NCBI RefSeq assembly: GCF_004345325.1
Contig: NZ_SLVJ01000006.1
Span: 90,856-154,855 of the forward strand
Source of the DNA: Acinetobacter calcoaceticus
Lineage (GTDB): Bacteria > Pseudomonadota > Gammaproteobacteria > Pseudomonadales > Moraxellaceae
Length of the DNA: 64,000 nt
Direction: 5' to 3'
Both the position numbers and the translations under genes were made by a program. The notes beneath the pieces were generated by a model, which was given only the letters and a program-made list of their open reading frames with translations, was not told the DNA's origin and did not search any database. Positions 36,165-45,161 of this stretch are shown here, in pieces (position 1 is the first letter of the stretch; every line of letters begins with the position of its first letter).

Positions 36165-37058
36165 ATGAAACGTACATTACTCAAAAAATGGTATAAATTT
36201 AAACAAAAGAAAATGGCCCAACAATTTGAGTCACATTGGTATATACGTTTCGGTTGGATCGATAAAAACTTTACAGAATTAAGTCAACTTGACCAGTTGC
36301 ATGAAATTCATTCTCCAGAAAAGTTCACCTTTGCGGATAGTTTTTATGCCAAGCATGAAGACCAACATTTTATCTTCTTTGAGGAAGTCGATGCTGAGCA
36401 CCCGGTAGGCTTCCTATCTGTCCTTGAAGTCTTTAAAGATGGTTCCTATAGCGAACCACAGGCCATTTTAAAACTGGACTATCATTTATCATATCCTTGT
36501 ATCTTCCAAGTTGAAAAAGATTGGTACATGATCCCTGAAACATGTGCCAATAAAACGATCGAACTGTGGAAAGCAAAAGACTTCCCCTACAGCTGGGAAA
36601 AGCACTCGAATATTTTAGATAATATTTCTGCTGTTGATAGCACACCATTTTATTATCAGGGTATGTGGTATTTATTTACTTCTACTCGTCGTGACTGTAA
36701 AAAATTTGGCGATCGTCTCGATATATTCTTTACTGAAGATATATTAAATCCAAATTGGCAAGAGCACCCACTCAACCCTGTTTGTAAGGGTAAGATTGAG
36801 CATCGTATGGCGGGTAAATTATTTTACTATCAGGATAAGTTGATTCGACCAAGTCAAGATTCATTGAAACGCTATGGTGGCCATATTGAGTTTAAACAGA
36901 TCTTGAAACTTTCAACCACTGAATATCAAGAGCAATTGATCGAAAATCTCTATGCAACATGGAATCCTGAAGATGATGGCTGTCACACCATTGATGTGCA
37001 TGAGGATTTTGTTGTCGTTGATGCCATACGTTTGAGTCCAAAAACCATCGCAAATTAA
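36165..37058 (+). CDS. GH43-like five-bladed beta-propeller protein (Ghy type) of the LOS outer-core locus
   Basis: The 297-residue cytoplasmic protein is Trp/Phe-rich, with repeated short blocks (EVFKDGSYSEP, YPCIFQVEKDWYMIPETCANKTIELW, DSTPFYYQGMWYLFTST) typical of a five-bladed beta-propeller glycosyl hydrolase/transferase fold. The acidic residues DST and the following WYLF strands match members annotated as glucosamine inositolphosphorylceramide transferase- or GH43-like. In A. baumannii outer-core loci a gene called ghy lies next to aspS, and this gene's position agrees. Its activity is unproven. It reads toward the acyltransferase gene, on the plus strand, opposite to the rest of the locus. 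No signal peptide is seen. Confidence 0.75.
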   Translation: MKRTLLKKWYKFKQKKMAQQFESHWYIRFGWIDKNFTELSQLDQLHEIHSPEKFTFADSFYAKHEDQHFIFFEEVDAEHPVGFLSVLEVFKDGSYSEPQAILKLDYHLSYPCIFQVEKDWYMIPETCANKTIELWKAKDFPYSWEKHSNILDNISAVDSTPFYYQGMWYLFTSTRRDCKKFGDRLDIFFTEDILNPNWQEHPLNPVCKGKIEHRMAGKLFYYQDKLIRPSQDSLKRYGGHIEFKQILKLSTTEYQEQLIENLYATWNPEDDGCHTIDVHEDFVVVDAIRLSPKTIAN

Positions 37059-37543
37059 ATTATAAGCCAATACTCCGTACATCTTGGTATGGGGTGTTTA
37101 CTGTATACGCTAACGGCAATGAATGAATAATTACCACTCTGTGCATGCTTATCTTGGATTTTTAAGTCTGAGTTTTCAGTCAATTTTTAGCATCAGAAGA
37201 TGATTTAAATAGCATGCCAATTGGTAATGTGATATATCATGTCCTGTCGAATCATTAACCGTTTAAAGTAGAACCTCTAAAAATATATCAAATTAATTTC
37301 TAAGATTATTTTTTATGAGTTAAGCGCATTTATGGATACTCAATACGATTGATCATTTAGACGCGAAATCTAGCGCTTTTCAACCGTTACATCAATGGAT
37401 TGCATTTTCTTTCACAACCACTCCCTTTTAAGTTTTGTTAAACCAATTTAATCATTGTCCCTGTGCATTTCTCTGTCATGGGTTTAAACAAATTAAATTT
37501 AACGACAAAAACTTAAGTTGTAGTTTAGCTAAGTCGCCCTTAC
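37059..37543. other. AT-rich 485-bp gap within the polysaccharide locus
   Basis: No convincing gene or RNA was recognised. The short open frame at 37435-37629 overlaps the acyltransferase gene in another frame, lacks a ribosome site, and is dismissed. The gap should contain the promoter for the acyltransferase gene and may be a relic of gene replacement. Confidence 0.5.
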
Positions 37544-38413
37544 ATGTATTTTATTTTAAAATTAATAGCACTCATACCATTGCGCATATTACAGACATTG
37601 GCATGTTGGATTGCGGTGATCTTATATAGTTTCGACTCTTCGATGAAGCGTATTACTCAGATTAATATTGAGATTGTTTATCCAGAGCTAAGCAAGAGTG
37701 AACAACAACACTTAATTAAACAGAGCCTTAAAAGTCAATGTAGAACCTACGTCGAATTTTTAAAAAGCTGGGGAATGCCACCCGAATATAGCTTAAGTTT
37801 ATTAAAAAATATCATTGGTGAGCAAATTCTGACTGAATCTTTGGAGAATAAGAAAGGCGTTATTGTCGTTGTACTCCATTACGGTTGTTGGGAATTATTA
37901 AATTCATGGTTAAGCCTTTATACTTCACCCGTCATTATGTACAAACCCAATAAAGTAAAAGGCTTTAATCGTTATATTTTAGAAGCACGTCAAAAATATA
38001 ATGCCACGCTTGTTCCAACTGATGAAAATGGGGTTCGAGCAATCTTTAAACATCTTAAGCAAGGTGGACTCACGGTGATACTCCCCGATCATTTACCGAA
38101 AATATCAGGCGGTGTCTACGCTGATTTTTATGGAAAAAATGCTTTATCGAGCACATTAGTTTCCAAGCTTGCTGCAAAAACCCAGTGCAATATTTTAGGA
38201 GTGAGTTGTACACGTAATACCGATTTATCCAGTTTTGATGTCCACTGTCGCCGTTTATCAGAAGAGATCCTCTCAAAAGATACCCAACAATCTGTAGAAT
38301 GCTTAAATCAAGAAATTGAAAAAATGATTAATCAGGACCCAGTACAATATATCTGGTCTTATAAGCGCTTTAGAAATATATCAGGGCAAGTTAATGTTTA
38401 TAATAAAACTTAA
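37544..38413 (+). CDS. LpxL/LpxM-family lipid A (LOS) acyltransferase
   Basis: This is a 289-residue HtrB/LpxL superfamily member with an N-terminal membrane segment (about 4-27). The catalytic HX4(D/E) motif is HYGCWE (112-117), followed by YKPNK and PDHLPKISGGVYADFYGK, then the late QYIWSYKRFRN. The family transfers acyl chains to lipid A from acyl-ACP. The chromosomal lpxL/lpxM genes are not expected here: position inside the LOS core locus suggests either acylation of a core or lipid A site specific to this core type, or a paralogue with altered specificity. It converges with the glycosyltransferase gene at 38440 and has a very short gap to it (26 bp). The substrate is unproven. Confidence 0.85.
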   Translation: MYFILKLIALIPLRILQTLACWIAVILYSFDSSMKRITQINIEIVYPELSKSEQQHLIKQSLKSQCRTYVEFLKSWGMPPEYSLSLLKNIIGEQILTESLENKKGVIVVVLHYGCWELLNSWLSLYTSPVIMYKPNKVKGFNRYILEARQKYNATLVPTDENGVRAIFKHLKQGGLTVILPDHLPKISGGVYADFYGKNALSSTLVSKLAAKTQCNILGVSCTRNTDLSSFDVHCRRLSEEILSKDTQQSVECLNQEIEKMINQDPVQYIWSYKRFRNISGQVNVYNKT

Positions 38414-38439
38414 ATTACTTTGGATAAGAATTTAATTGA

Positions 38440-39276
38440 TTAATGTAATGTATTCTTAAGCTTACAAATCAACTTTATTATATAGTATTTCATTTGACTT
38501 ACCTCTCTCATAGGGTTAATCACATATTGCTTTAAAATATTAAATCTTGCTTTTTTAAATCCAGATTCATTTCTATATCCTTCAATGATATTTAATAAGT
38601 CCTTTAGCATTAGTTCATTATTTTTCGATATATTAAACATATGGATCCTATAATATGCGAGTTGCTCAGGAATACACAATATCTTTTTACCACTTTTCGT
38701 CAACCGCAACCAAAGTTCCCAGTCTTCGACTTTTACATTCTCATCAAAACCACCGAGATCAACTATATCTTTTAGTCTATGCATTTGAGTAGGTGCATAG
38801 AGAATAAATTTATGCATGAATATTTTATCAAAGGTATAAAGCTGAAAAGGTAAATCGATTTTCTCTTTCAATGCCCCATTATCATCAATAAGCTGTACCC
38901 CACCATAAAATGAAGTTACATCAGGGTACTTTAATGCATAATCAACTTGAATTTTAGTTTTATTAATTCGCATTAAATCATCTGATGCAATGATACAAAA
39001 ATACTCCCCATGACATAAAGTTAAAGCTTCATTTAAAGTTGCACATAAACCTTTATTCTCACGATGCCTAAATATAAAATTTACAAATCTATTTTTACAT
39101 GCATCCGCAATTTCTAAAATCTTTTCAATTGATTGATCCTCTGACCCATCGTCAATAACTATCAACTCTATATTATGGTAACTTTGATCAATAATACTTT
39201 GAATACATTGTGAAATATAGTTTTCATGGTTATAGCAAGGTACGACAATGGAGACTAAAGGCAAACTATTATTCAT
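38440..39276 (-). CDS. GT2-family glycosyltransferase
   Basis: This is a 278-residue inverting GT-A enzyme. The nucleotide-sugar binding landmarks are LVSIVVPCYNHENYI, IVIDDGSEDQS, the metal-binding region in IIASDDLMRI, and the acceptor-site block VEDWELWLRL (acidic E/D pair). The C-terminal ~50 residues are Lys-rich and amphipathic. Start is chosen at the ATG 39276; an alternative GTG 18 bases upstream has no better ribosome site. It is the last gene of the minus-strand block and is notably AT-rich with A-ending codons, unlike aspS and glnE. Sugar donor and linkage cannot be inferred. Confidence 0.82.
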   Translation of the reverse strand: MNNSLPLVSIVVPCYNHENYISQCIQSIIDQSYHNIELIVIDDGSEDQSIEKILEIADACKNRFVNFIFRHRENKGLCATLNEALTLCHGEYFCIIASDDLMRINKTKIQVDYALKYPDVTSFYGGVQLIDDNGALKEKIDLPFQLYTFDKIFMHKFILYAPTQMHRLKDIVDLGGFDENVKVEDWELWLRLTKSGKKILCIPEQLAYYRIHMFNISKNNELMLKDLLNIIEGYRNESGFKKARFNILKQYVINPMREVSQMKYYIIKLICKLKNTLH

Positions 39277-39352
39277 TAAATTCACGCATGACACATTAAG
39301 TAGAGAATTGATGAGATATACAACTAAAAATAAGAAATTTAATTACAAAGGT

Positions 39353-40123
39353 TTATTTGTAATTTTCATAAAAAATCTTCAGCCACTTTTTAGTCACTGA
39401 TTTTTTTAGTCGAGTGAGAATTGACTTCTTCATTTGAATATTTGAGGTCAGTTTCTTTCGCTCATCTTCAATGCTACTCACTATAGATTTATTTAGTTCA
39501 ACTTCAGGATGATCAAATAAAAATGTGGCATAGAAATTTATGTCTTTATTAAACTCATAAAGCTCATCCCAGTGATCGCAAACATGTGGAACTTCATGAT
39601 ATTCAATAAGTACCTTAGCCATTTTTTTATCTACAACATAAGCATAGGTATAACATAGATTAGCAATACTAAAAGGATGGAGTTTTAAAATGTTTTTTTC
39701 AAAAATCTGTTCAGCTTCGATTTTTCCTCTTAATTTATTATTTACTCTTAACTGTATTCCACCTAAACTAAATAGAAAACAAGTTTTTAAATTTAACTTT
39801 TTAATTTCTAGATTTAATTGATTGAGATCAATATCATTTGTAGCAATTGCATCATCTTCAAAGATAATCGCATAATCCTCATCACCGTCTACAAAATGCT
39901 TTAATGCCTTAAGATGAGATAAGGTACATCCAAGCTCCCCTGGAGTGAGTGCTATCGATTGAGAGGCGATAGCTAAATTAAAATAATCTTCTACACTAAG
40001 CTTTTTACCGATCACTCCAAATCTTGTAAAGTCTGATTGATATCTAGCGAAAGTTTTTTGACTAAAAAATTGTTTTAATCTCGGACTTTGTTCAGACTCA
40101 ATTGAGATTAAATATTTTTTCAT
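39353..40123 (-). CDS. GT25-family LPS glycosyltransferase, copy B
   Basis: This is a 256-residue GT25 (LgtB/LgtE-type) enzyme. The family landmarks are PGELGCTLSHLKALKHF near residue 64, IIFEDDAI with the DxD-like metal motif near 90, and a later HWDELYEF block. The start at the ATG 40123 has AGGATTC upstream; an in-frame start 15 bases earlier is less favoured. It is closely similar in plan to the next gene. GT25 enzymes usually add Gal or Glc in LOS/LPS cores. It is strongly AT-rich, as are its neighbours. Confidence 0.87.
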   Translation of the reverse strand: MKKYLISIESEQSPRLKQFFSQKTFARYQSDFTRFGVIGKKLSVEDYFNLAIASQSIALTPGELGCTLSHLKALKHFVDGDEDYAIIFEDDAIATNDIDLNQLNLEIKKLNLKTCFLFSLGGIQLRVNNKLRGKIEAEQIFEKNILKLHPFSIANLCYTYAYVVDKKMAKVLIEYHEVPHVCDHWDELYEFNKDINFYATFLFDHPEVELNKSIVSSIEDERKKLTSNIQMKKSILTRLKKSVTKKWLKIFYENYK

Positions 40124-40150
40124 AGTGAATCCTATCAATTCTTAATACAG

Positions 40151-40912
40151 TTAATCTATTTGATATTTTTTAGCAAAAATCTTAGCTAAATTTTTCTTTA
40201 TTGGTGTTCCATAGTTACTTTTTTTCAGATCTGCTGATTTAGAGCGTTCCTCAGCCAAACAACTTAACATTGGATCAGTTTCATCTGCATCAATCTGGGG
40301 ATGGTCTACAAGATAAGTCATATATAAATGGCTAGAACAATCAAAATCATATAGATAGCCCCAATCATCTGCTTTACGTATTTGCTTATGATAATTAATC
40401 AATGTTTCAGCCATACTCCGATCTACGATATATGCAAATGCGTAGCAGACACGGTGATAAAAATCTGGAATAACCTTTAGGACTTTTTTATTTAAAAAGT
40501 CATCTTTAAACTCACCACGAACTTTACGGCTTTCTTTCATTTGTATTCCACCCAAACTAAACAGTAGATTATTAGGTAAAGTTTGCTGTTCAATCGCAGT
40601 GCTTAGATCGACTAAGGATAAATCTTGCGGAATAATGGCATCGTCTTCAAAAATTAAGGCATATTTATCATTTGTATTTAGGAAAAGTTCCAATGCTTTT
40701 AGATGAGATAGCGTACAACCGAGTTCACCTGGACTTAGTGGTTTTGATCGACCTTTCACGGCTAAATCAAAATACTGCTTCGTCGGAACTTCTGCCCCTT
40801 TGATTCCAATTTTTTGATAAGTGATATTGGGGTGCTGAAAAAAAGGCTGCTGTATGAACTTTTCCCATCGAGGGGAGTCTTCATCTTCAATACTGATGAT
40901 ATAGATCTGCAT
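40151..40912 (-). CDS. GT25-family LPS glycosyltransferase, copy A
   Basis: This 253-residue protein shows PGELGCTLSHLKALE near residue 62, LIFEDDAI and DDWGYLYDF. Together with the following gene (27 bp apart) it is a tandem paralogue pair that shares a VDxxMA...LIxYH block and ends in a basic tail. The cytoplasmic GT-A fold is expected to transfer a hexose (Gal or Glc) in the outer core. It is probably co-translated or at least co-transcribed with the next gene. Its promoter may lie in the gap at 40913-41227. Confidence 0.87.
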   Translation of the reverse strand: MQIYIISIEDEDSPRWEKFIQQPFFQHPNITYQKIGIKGAEVPTKQYFDLAVKGRSKPLSPGELGCTLSHLKALELFLNTNDKYALIFEDDAIIPQDLSLVDLSTAIEQQTLPNNLLFSLGGIQMKESRKVRGEFKDDFLNKKVLKVIPDFYHRVCYAFAYIVDRSMAETLINYHKQIRKADDWGYLYDFDCSSHLYMTYLVDHPQIDADETDPMLSCLAEERSKSADLKKSNYGTPIKKNLAKIFAKKYQID

Positions 40913-41227
40913 GAAACTAAAACCTTAATAATTTTAAAAACTGGTTCCAAATGAAAAGCAGTGCACTTTTCTATTTTTACTCAAACTAAGATGTCATTTT
41001 ATGGGCTTGGTAAAATTATTAATAGGACTGACACAAATATATTGCGTATATTAATAACTCTACATTGGCTCAATAAAGAGATATTTTACCGAATTGACTT
41101 GATTAGCACATCAAATCGATGTCATACACCACAAAACTTTACAAGTCATTTTTCAATCTAATGGATTTAGCAATGCAGCATAGTTAAATCTAGTTCAACA
41201 ATGAGTATTTAATCACTGTAATCTAAC
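40913..41227. other. 315-bp AT-rich gap between GT25 and GT4 genes
   Basis: No gene, terminator or repeat was recognised by eye. A plus-strand open frame (40961-41161) has no ribosome site and low-complexity composition, and is dismissed. A separate promoter for the two GT25 genes is plausible. Confidence 0.45.
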
Positions 41228-42259
41228 TTAGACTTTCAAACTCTCTTTCGCGGTTTTTTCTTGCAGCTGTCGTTGGTATACCGCAATCGTTTTCTGAGTC
41301 ATCTTGGTCAGTGTCAACGTGTCTGCTGCAACCCTATAAGCAGTATTAAACTCTTCTGGCAATTGTGAAATGTGCGCCAAGGTAAATTCTATTAGTTTGG
41401 TTAAGTTTTCAACATCATTATTTTTAGCTATATATTGCTGCGGTATAAACTCTTTAGCCATACCAACATCAGTTGCAATGATTGGTACTTGTTGCAGTAA
41501 AGCCTCTGCAACAACAATCGGACCTCCCTCTTTTAAGGAAGATACAACCACAAAACTACTTTGGCATATTTCTAGATTCACTGGGTGCTTATATCCTAAT
41601 AATCGAACTCGATCTTGCAATTGATGCTGCTCAATTATCGCCTGAAGATGCTCTCGCTCTGCCCCGTCCCCAATAATATCCAATCGATAATCAATCCCGA
41701 CCCAAGCTTTAATCAGATGATCAAAACCTTTGACCGGATCAAGGCGTCCTATTGCCAAGGCACGAGGTTGGTGAACCAACTGATCACGATCGAGCACGGG
41801 ATCAATATCTACACCATTATGAATCAGATCAACACTACGCAACCCTTTAAATTTATCTGCCACATGACCACTTACAGCGATGACGGCACTAAAGCGTTTA
41901 TAATCACCTAAATGATTTTTCATGCCGTGAACTGTCGCAACGGTTGGTTGTTTTATAAAGCTCGAAAGAAAAGCCATTATCTTGGAGGCTTTGCCACCCT
42001 GCGCATGTATCAGATTAGGTTGAATCGTCTTTATACATTGATAGAGTTGATACAGTAAAAATGGATTCCAACGACTTTTTGAAAAATCAAAAGCATGCAT
42101 CTGAACCTGAGGCAAAGATTCTTGCATACTCAGATAGCTTTGATCAGCCAAAAGATGTACTTCAATACCCTTTGCTGCCAATTCTCGGCATAAATTAAAG
42201 CAATGAGACTCTAAGCCACCTATACCACCACGAGTCGCCATGAGTTGTATGACCTTCAT
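41228..42259 (-). CDS. GT4-family glycosyltransferase
   Basis: This is a 343-residue retaining GT-B enzyme. The N-terminal Rossmann domain has RGGIGGLESHCFNLCRELAAKG and the acceptor-side HAQGGKAS. The C-terminal donor domain has AIGRLDPVKGFDHLIKAW, IGDGAEREHL and the E-x7-E motif KEGGPIVVAEAL. These are GT4 landmarks seen in LPS core heptosyl-, glucosyl- and N-acetylglucosaminyltransferases. The donor cannot be deduced. It follows the GT2 gene at 42268 by 8 bp, so it is probably translationally linked with it. Confidence 0.88.
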   Translation of the reverse strand: MKVIQLMATRGGIGGLESHCFNLCRELAAKGIEVHLLADQSYLSMQESLPQVQMHAFDFSKSRWNPFLLYQLYQCIKTIQPNLIHAQGGKASKIMAFLSSFIKQPTVATVHGMKNHLGDYKRFSAVIAVSGHVADKFKGLRSVDLIHNGVDIDPVLDRDQLVHQPRALAIGRLDPVKGFDHLIKAWVGIDYRLDIIGDGAEREHLQAIIEQHQLQDRVRLLGYKHPVNLEICQSSFVVVSSLKEGGPIVVAEALLQQVPIIATDVGMAKEFIPQQYIAKNNDVENLTKLIEFTLAHISQLPEEFNTAYRVAADTLTLTKMTQKTIAVYQRQLQEKTAKESLKV

Positions 42260-42267
42260 CGTTTAAT

Positions 42268-43029
42268 TCACTTCTCAGGCTTTTTCAGGTGTTGTTCAAA
42301 TAATTTGGCTTCTTTTAAAAAAGCATAAAAAGCATTAACCATACTATTTACAAATCCTCGCCATCCATTTAAACAGCTTCGACGAATTAAATAGGATTTA
42401 AAAAAAGTAAGTGGCATTACCAAAACCAATTTTAAAATGCTCGGTTGCTTGGATTTGCTATATTTTTCCAATGCTTTGAGATTAGAGTATTGGTTATTTT
42501 TTTCGACTTTGACGAAGATACTTGATTCACCATAATGGTAAATATCAGCTTCAGCTCGTTCTATTTGGCCATCGACAATCACATTTTCATGCACCATATT
42601 TTCAAGATCATAGCGACCTTTGGCTTTACGAAAAAATCGAGTCTTGGCGTGTTTCTTAATATATTTACTGTTTGGAACACCTAAAAATACGTCGTTGATA
42701 GGTGTAATCAAAGCATCAATTTTATTTTCTGAAATTACTTTAATGATTTGGTTTTTGAGCCCTACAGATAATACTTCATCGCCATCAAGATTCAGTACCC
42801 AGTCATTTTGGCATTCAGCCAGTGCTAGATTTTTCTGTGCAGCATAACCCTGCCAATCTTGATGACGTATCTGTGTATTTTCAAACCGCTGTGCAATCTC
42901 ATAGGTTTGATCGGTACTTCCCGAATCAAGAATAATCACTTCAGCAAAATCTTTAACACTCTCTAAGGTATCTTCCAACCAAGCTGCACAGTTTAAAGTT
43001 ACGATATAGACGCTACATGCAATTTTCAT
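42268..43029 (-). CDS. GT2 glycosyltransferase of the WaaE/KdtX type
   Basis: This 253-residue protein has the WaaE/KdtX signature: SVYIVTLNCAAWLEDTLESV, VIILDSGSTDQTYEIA, WQGYAAQKNLALAECQNDWVLNLDGDEV (GT-A metal-binding DGDE near residue 84). The block HAKTRFFRKAKGRYDLENMVHENVIV is typical of LOS core beta-glucosyltransferases. In Acinetobacter outer-core loci a gene of this type is usually conserved. It starts at 43029 and overlaps the stop of the deacetylase gene by four bases (ATGA), so translation is coupled. The membrane association patch (LVLVMPLTFFKSYLI) near residue 205 fits a cytoplasmic-face enzyme. Confidence 0.88.
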   Translation of the reverse strand: MKIACSVYIVTLNCAAWLEDTLESVKDFAEVIILDSGSTDQTYEIAQRFENTQIRHQDWQGYAAQKNLALAECQNDWVLNLDGDEVLSVGLKNQIIKVISENKIDALITPINDVFLGVPNSKYIKKHAKTRFFRKAKGRYDLENMVHENVIVDGQIERAEADIYHYGESSIFVKVEKNNQYSNLKALEKYSKSKQPSILKLVLVMPLTFFKSYLIRRSCLNGWRGFVNSMVNAFYAFLKEAKLFEQHLKKPEK

Positions 43030-43847
43030 AATTTATACCGACCTTTAGCCATTGCGATTCGCATTTGTACAGCATTCATCCCACCATGGGTGCTGACTCG
43101 AGGGATATTGAATCGATTATTTTGATTGTATGCTTCAACTTTCTTACGCGTTGAAACCGCATTCATAAAACCTATCTCTTGTGCCATTTGCTGATGCTTA
43201 TCATTAAAACGTCCAAAAGGATAAGCAAAACTCAAGCATTGACCCACTAATGCTTCTACATCTTTTTTCGATGCTGACATTTCGTTATACGCCTCTTCAT
43301 CACTAAGAGTGAGTAAGTTCACATGATGTTGAGTGTGTGCACCAAATTCAATTAATCCTGATGCAGACATCTCATGGATTTGTTCAAACTCTAATTTATC
43401 AATACCTTTGATCTTGGTCGCAAGATAAATGGTTGCTTTGATATTATATTTTTTAAGTAAGGGAAATGCATATTGATAATTATCCAAAAAACCATCATCA
43501 AATGAAAGTGCAACAACATTATGCTGATCTTGATATTGCTCAAGTTCAGAGACAAAGCAAAATACACTATTTTTATTAATCAAATATTTTAATAAATGCT
43601 CAAATTTTTCTGGCGGCATATTCATACCAGAAGCTTTATCATCTGGATTAACTTGATGAAGCATAACGATCCGCGGCAACTTAGAACTTCGATAGGGCAA
43701 CCAGAAAGTGTAGTTTCCCAATATTTGTAAGCTGATCGCCACAAGTATTAAAATGGCAAATAAATAAATTAACCATAAGTGGTTCTGCGCATGTAGTTCT
43801 AGATCGATCAAGGCCGACTGAATAATTTGACCTAATTCATACACCAT
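43026..43847 (-). CDS. Polysaccharide deacetylase (NodB domain)
   Basis: This is a 273-residue membrane-anchored deacetylase with an N-terminal helix (about 24-45) and a NodB homology domain. The motif set is complete: SFDDG (Asp117/Asp118), HTQHH (His171 and His175) and AYPFGRFN (Arg), with RVSTHGG near the C-terminus. It is related to the pda genes of A. baumannii outer-core loci, expected to remove N-acetyl groups from GlcNAc in the core and so produce a positively charged glucosamine. It overlaps the WaaE-like gene by four bases. Whether it acts on LOS or on a precursor is unproven. Confidence 0.88.
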   Translation of the reverse strand: MVYELGQIIQSALIDLELHAQNHLWLIYLFAILILVAISLQILGNYTFWLPYRSSKLPRIVMLHQVNPDDKASGMNMPPEKFEHLLKYLINKNSVFCFVSELEQYQDQHNVVALSFDDGFLDNYQYAFPLLKKYNIKATIYLATKIKGIDKLEFEQIHEMSASGLIEFGAHTQHHVNLLTLSDEEAYNEMSASKKDVEALVGQCLSFAYPFGRFNDKHQQMAQEIGFMNAVSTRKKVEAYNQNNRFNIPRVSTHGGMNAVQMRIAMAKGRYKL

Positions 43848-44040
43848 GCGACTGACTCACCTTTATTCACATTTATCACTTGAAATAACGCCATATCTTA
43901 AGTGACGTTCATTTATCGAAATAAAATTCAGGCACTTTCACATAGAGATGATCAGATCGTTCCAGCATGAAAAACCGACAGGCGTTCAGACTGGGGAGAG
44001 CTAATACATTTCATCAGTGTAGACAGCGTATTTGAATGGA

Positions 44041-45066
44041 TTAGTATACCTCATTTGCCCATTCATATTGCATTGATAAAGTCTGGTCGAAAGTGACTTC
44101 AAGCATAAATTGAGTAATGCGTTGCGCATTAAAGCTATTGCGTGTTCTATGCCAGCCAGCTTCTGCGATTTTTTTTGCTTCTTGAGGGTGATCTACATAA
44201 TATTTTATTTTATCGGCCAAATCGAATTGATCATCAAAATAAATGATTTCATTCTCATCATACAATTGAGTAAAAGAAGGAATTTTAGGACTGAATGTTA
44301 ATAGGCCGTTGCCGGTTAATTGCACGATGCGATCTGAACTATAGAGCTGCACATTATTTCTACGAGAATAATTCAATCCCATCCTTGATTGTGCCAGTAC
44401 TTGATAATAAGCCTTGCCATATACAGCTCCTTGATCATCACCACCATAAAACTGATGTTGGATTTGATATGATTTAAGCCGATCAGAAGTATCTTTTAAA
44501 AATTGGACTCGCTCTGGTTCTTTGTAAACCACACCACAGAATATAAATTGGTTTTTTATATGCGCTGCATCAAACTGCTGTAGTTGTTCGACATTACGAT
44601 GCCCAACATTGGGCATATAAGCCACTTTCAAATGTGCTTTCTTGAGTTTTTGTAGGTATTCGCCACCTGTGGTACAAAAAATTGCGTCAAGGTAGGGTGA
44701 AAATTGTTCAATAAAACCCAGTTTATGTTCCAAATAAAGCGGATCTACATACCAAAATGCAATCTTAGTCTTGGGATAACGGCTTTTAATTTCCTTTAAA
44801 ACCGATGGACACATGAGATCACTATGTCCAACCAATACTAATTCTGGCTCGAGATTATCGACAATTTTTAATACCTCTCGATTGGCCCAGCGGGCACCTA
44901 ACTTTTTGGTTTTAAATACTGTGCCCAATCTCGCCATATCACGAAAGCTAAAATCATAGACAAAATGCCCATTTTCAATCAGGCCAGCGGACAACTTACG
45001 ATCTGTACAATAGAAATGAGCACCCTGTTTATTAAAACCAAAATTCGAGATATGTAATATTTTCAT
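44041..45066 (-). CDS. CgeB-like (GT-B) glycosyltransferase
   Basis: The 341-residue cytoplasmic protein begins MKILHISNFGFNKQGAHFYCTDRKLSAGLIENGHFV and has a C-terminal block HQFYGGDD...MGLNYSRRNNVQLYSSDRIVQLTGNGLLTF. This is typical of the CgeB/DUF3880-type glycosyltransferase group (Glyco_trans_1_2). Donor and acceptor are unknown. No membrane helix is visible. It is separated from the phosphoethanolamine-transferase-like gene by about 95 bp and from the deacetylase gene by about 190 bp, so internal promoters are possible. Confidence 0.8.
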   Translation of the reverse strand: MKILHISNFGFNKQGAHFYCTDRKLSAGLIENGHFVYDFSFRDMARLGTVFKTKKLGARWANREVLKIVDNLEPELVLVGHSDLMCPSVLKEIKSRYPKTKIAFWYVDPLYLEHKLGFIEQFSPYLDAIFCTTGGEYLQKLKKAHLKVAYMPNVGHRNVEQLQQFDAAHIKNQFIFCGVVYKEPERVQFLKDTSDRLKSYQIQHQFYGGDDQGAVYGKAYYQVLAQSRMGLNYSRRNNVQLYSSDRIVQLTGNGLLTFSPKIPSFTQLYDENEIIYFDDQFDLADKIKYYVDHPQEAKKIAEAGWHRTRNSFNAQRITQFMLEVTFDQTLSMQYEWANEVY

Positions 45067-45161
45067 CGACCCGCTCAGAATTATATTATTGCAAAACTAA
45101 ACTGTAATTCTGCATTAAACTTAAAGTCAGGTTCAATAGCCAATTTGTCACTATCTTGCAA

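Noticed and set aside
37435..37629. Open frame at the start of the acyltransferase gene
   Set aside because: It overlaps the true gene start in another frame and lacks initiation signals.
40961..41161. Plus-strand open frame in the gap between GT25 and GT4 genes
   Set aside because: It has no ribosome site, no recognisable domain, and is AT-driven. It is also opposite in direction to the surrounding genes.
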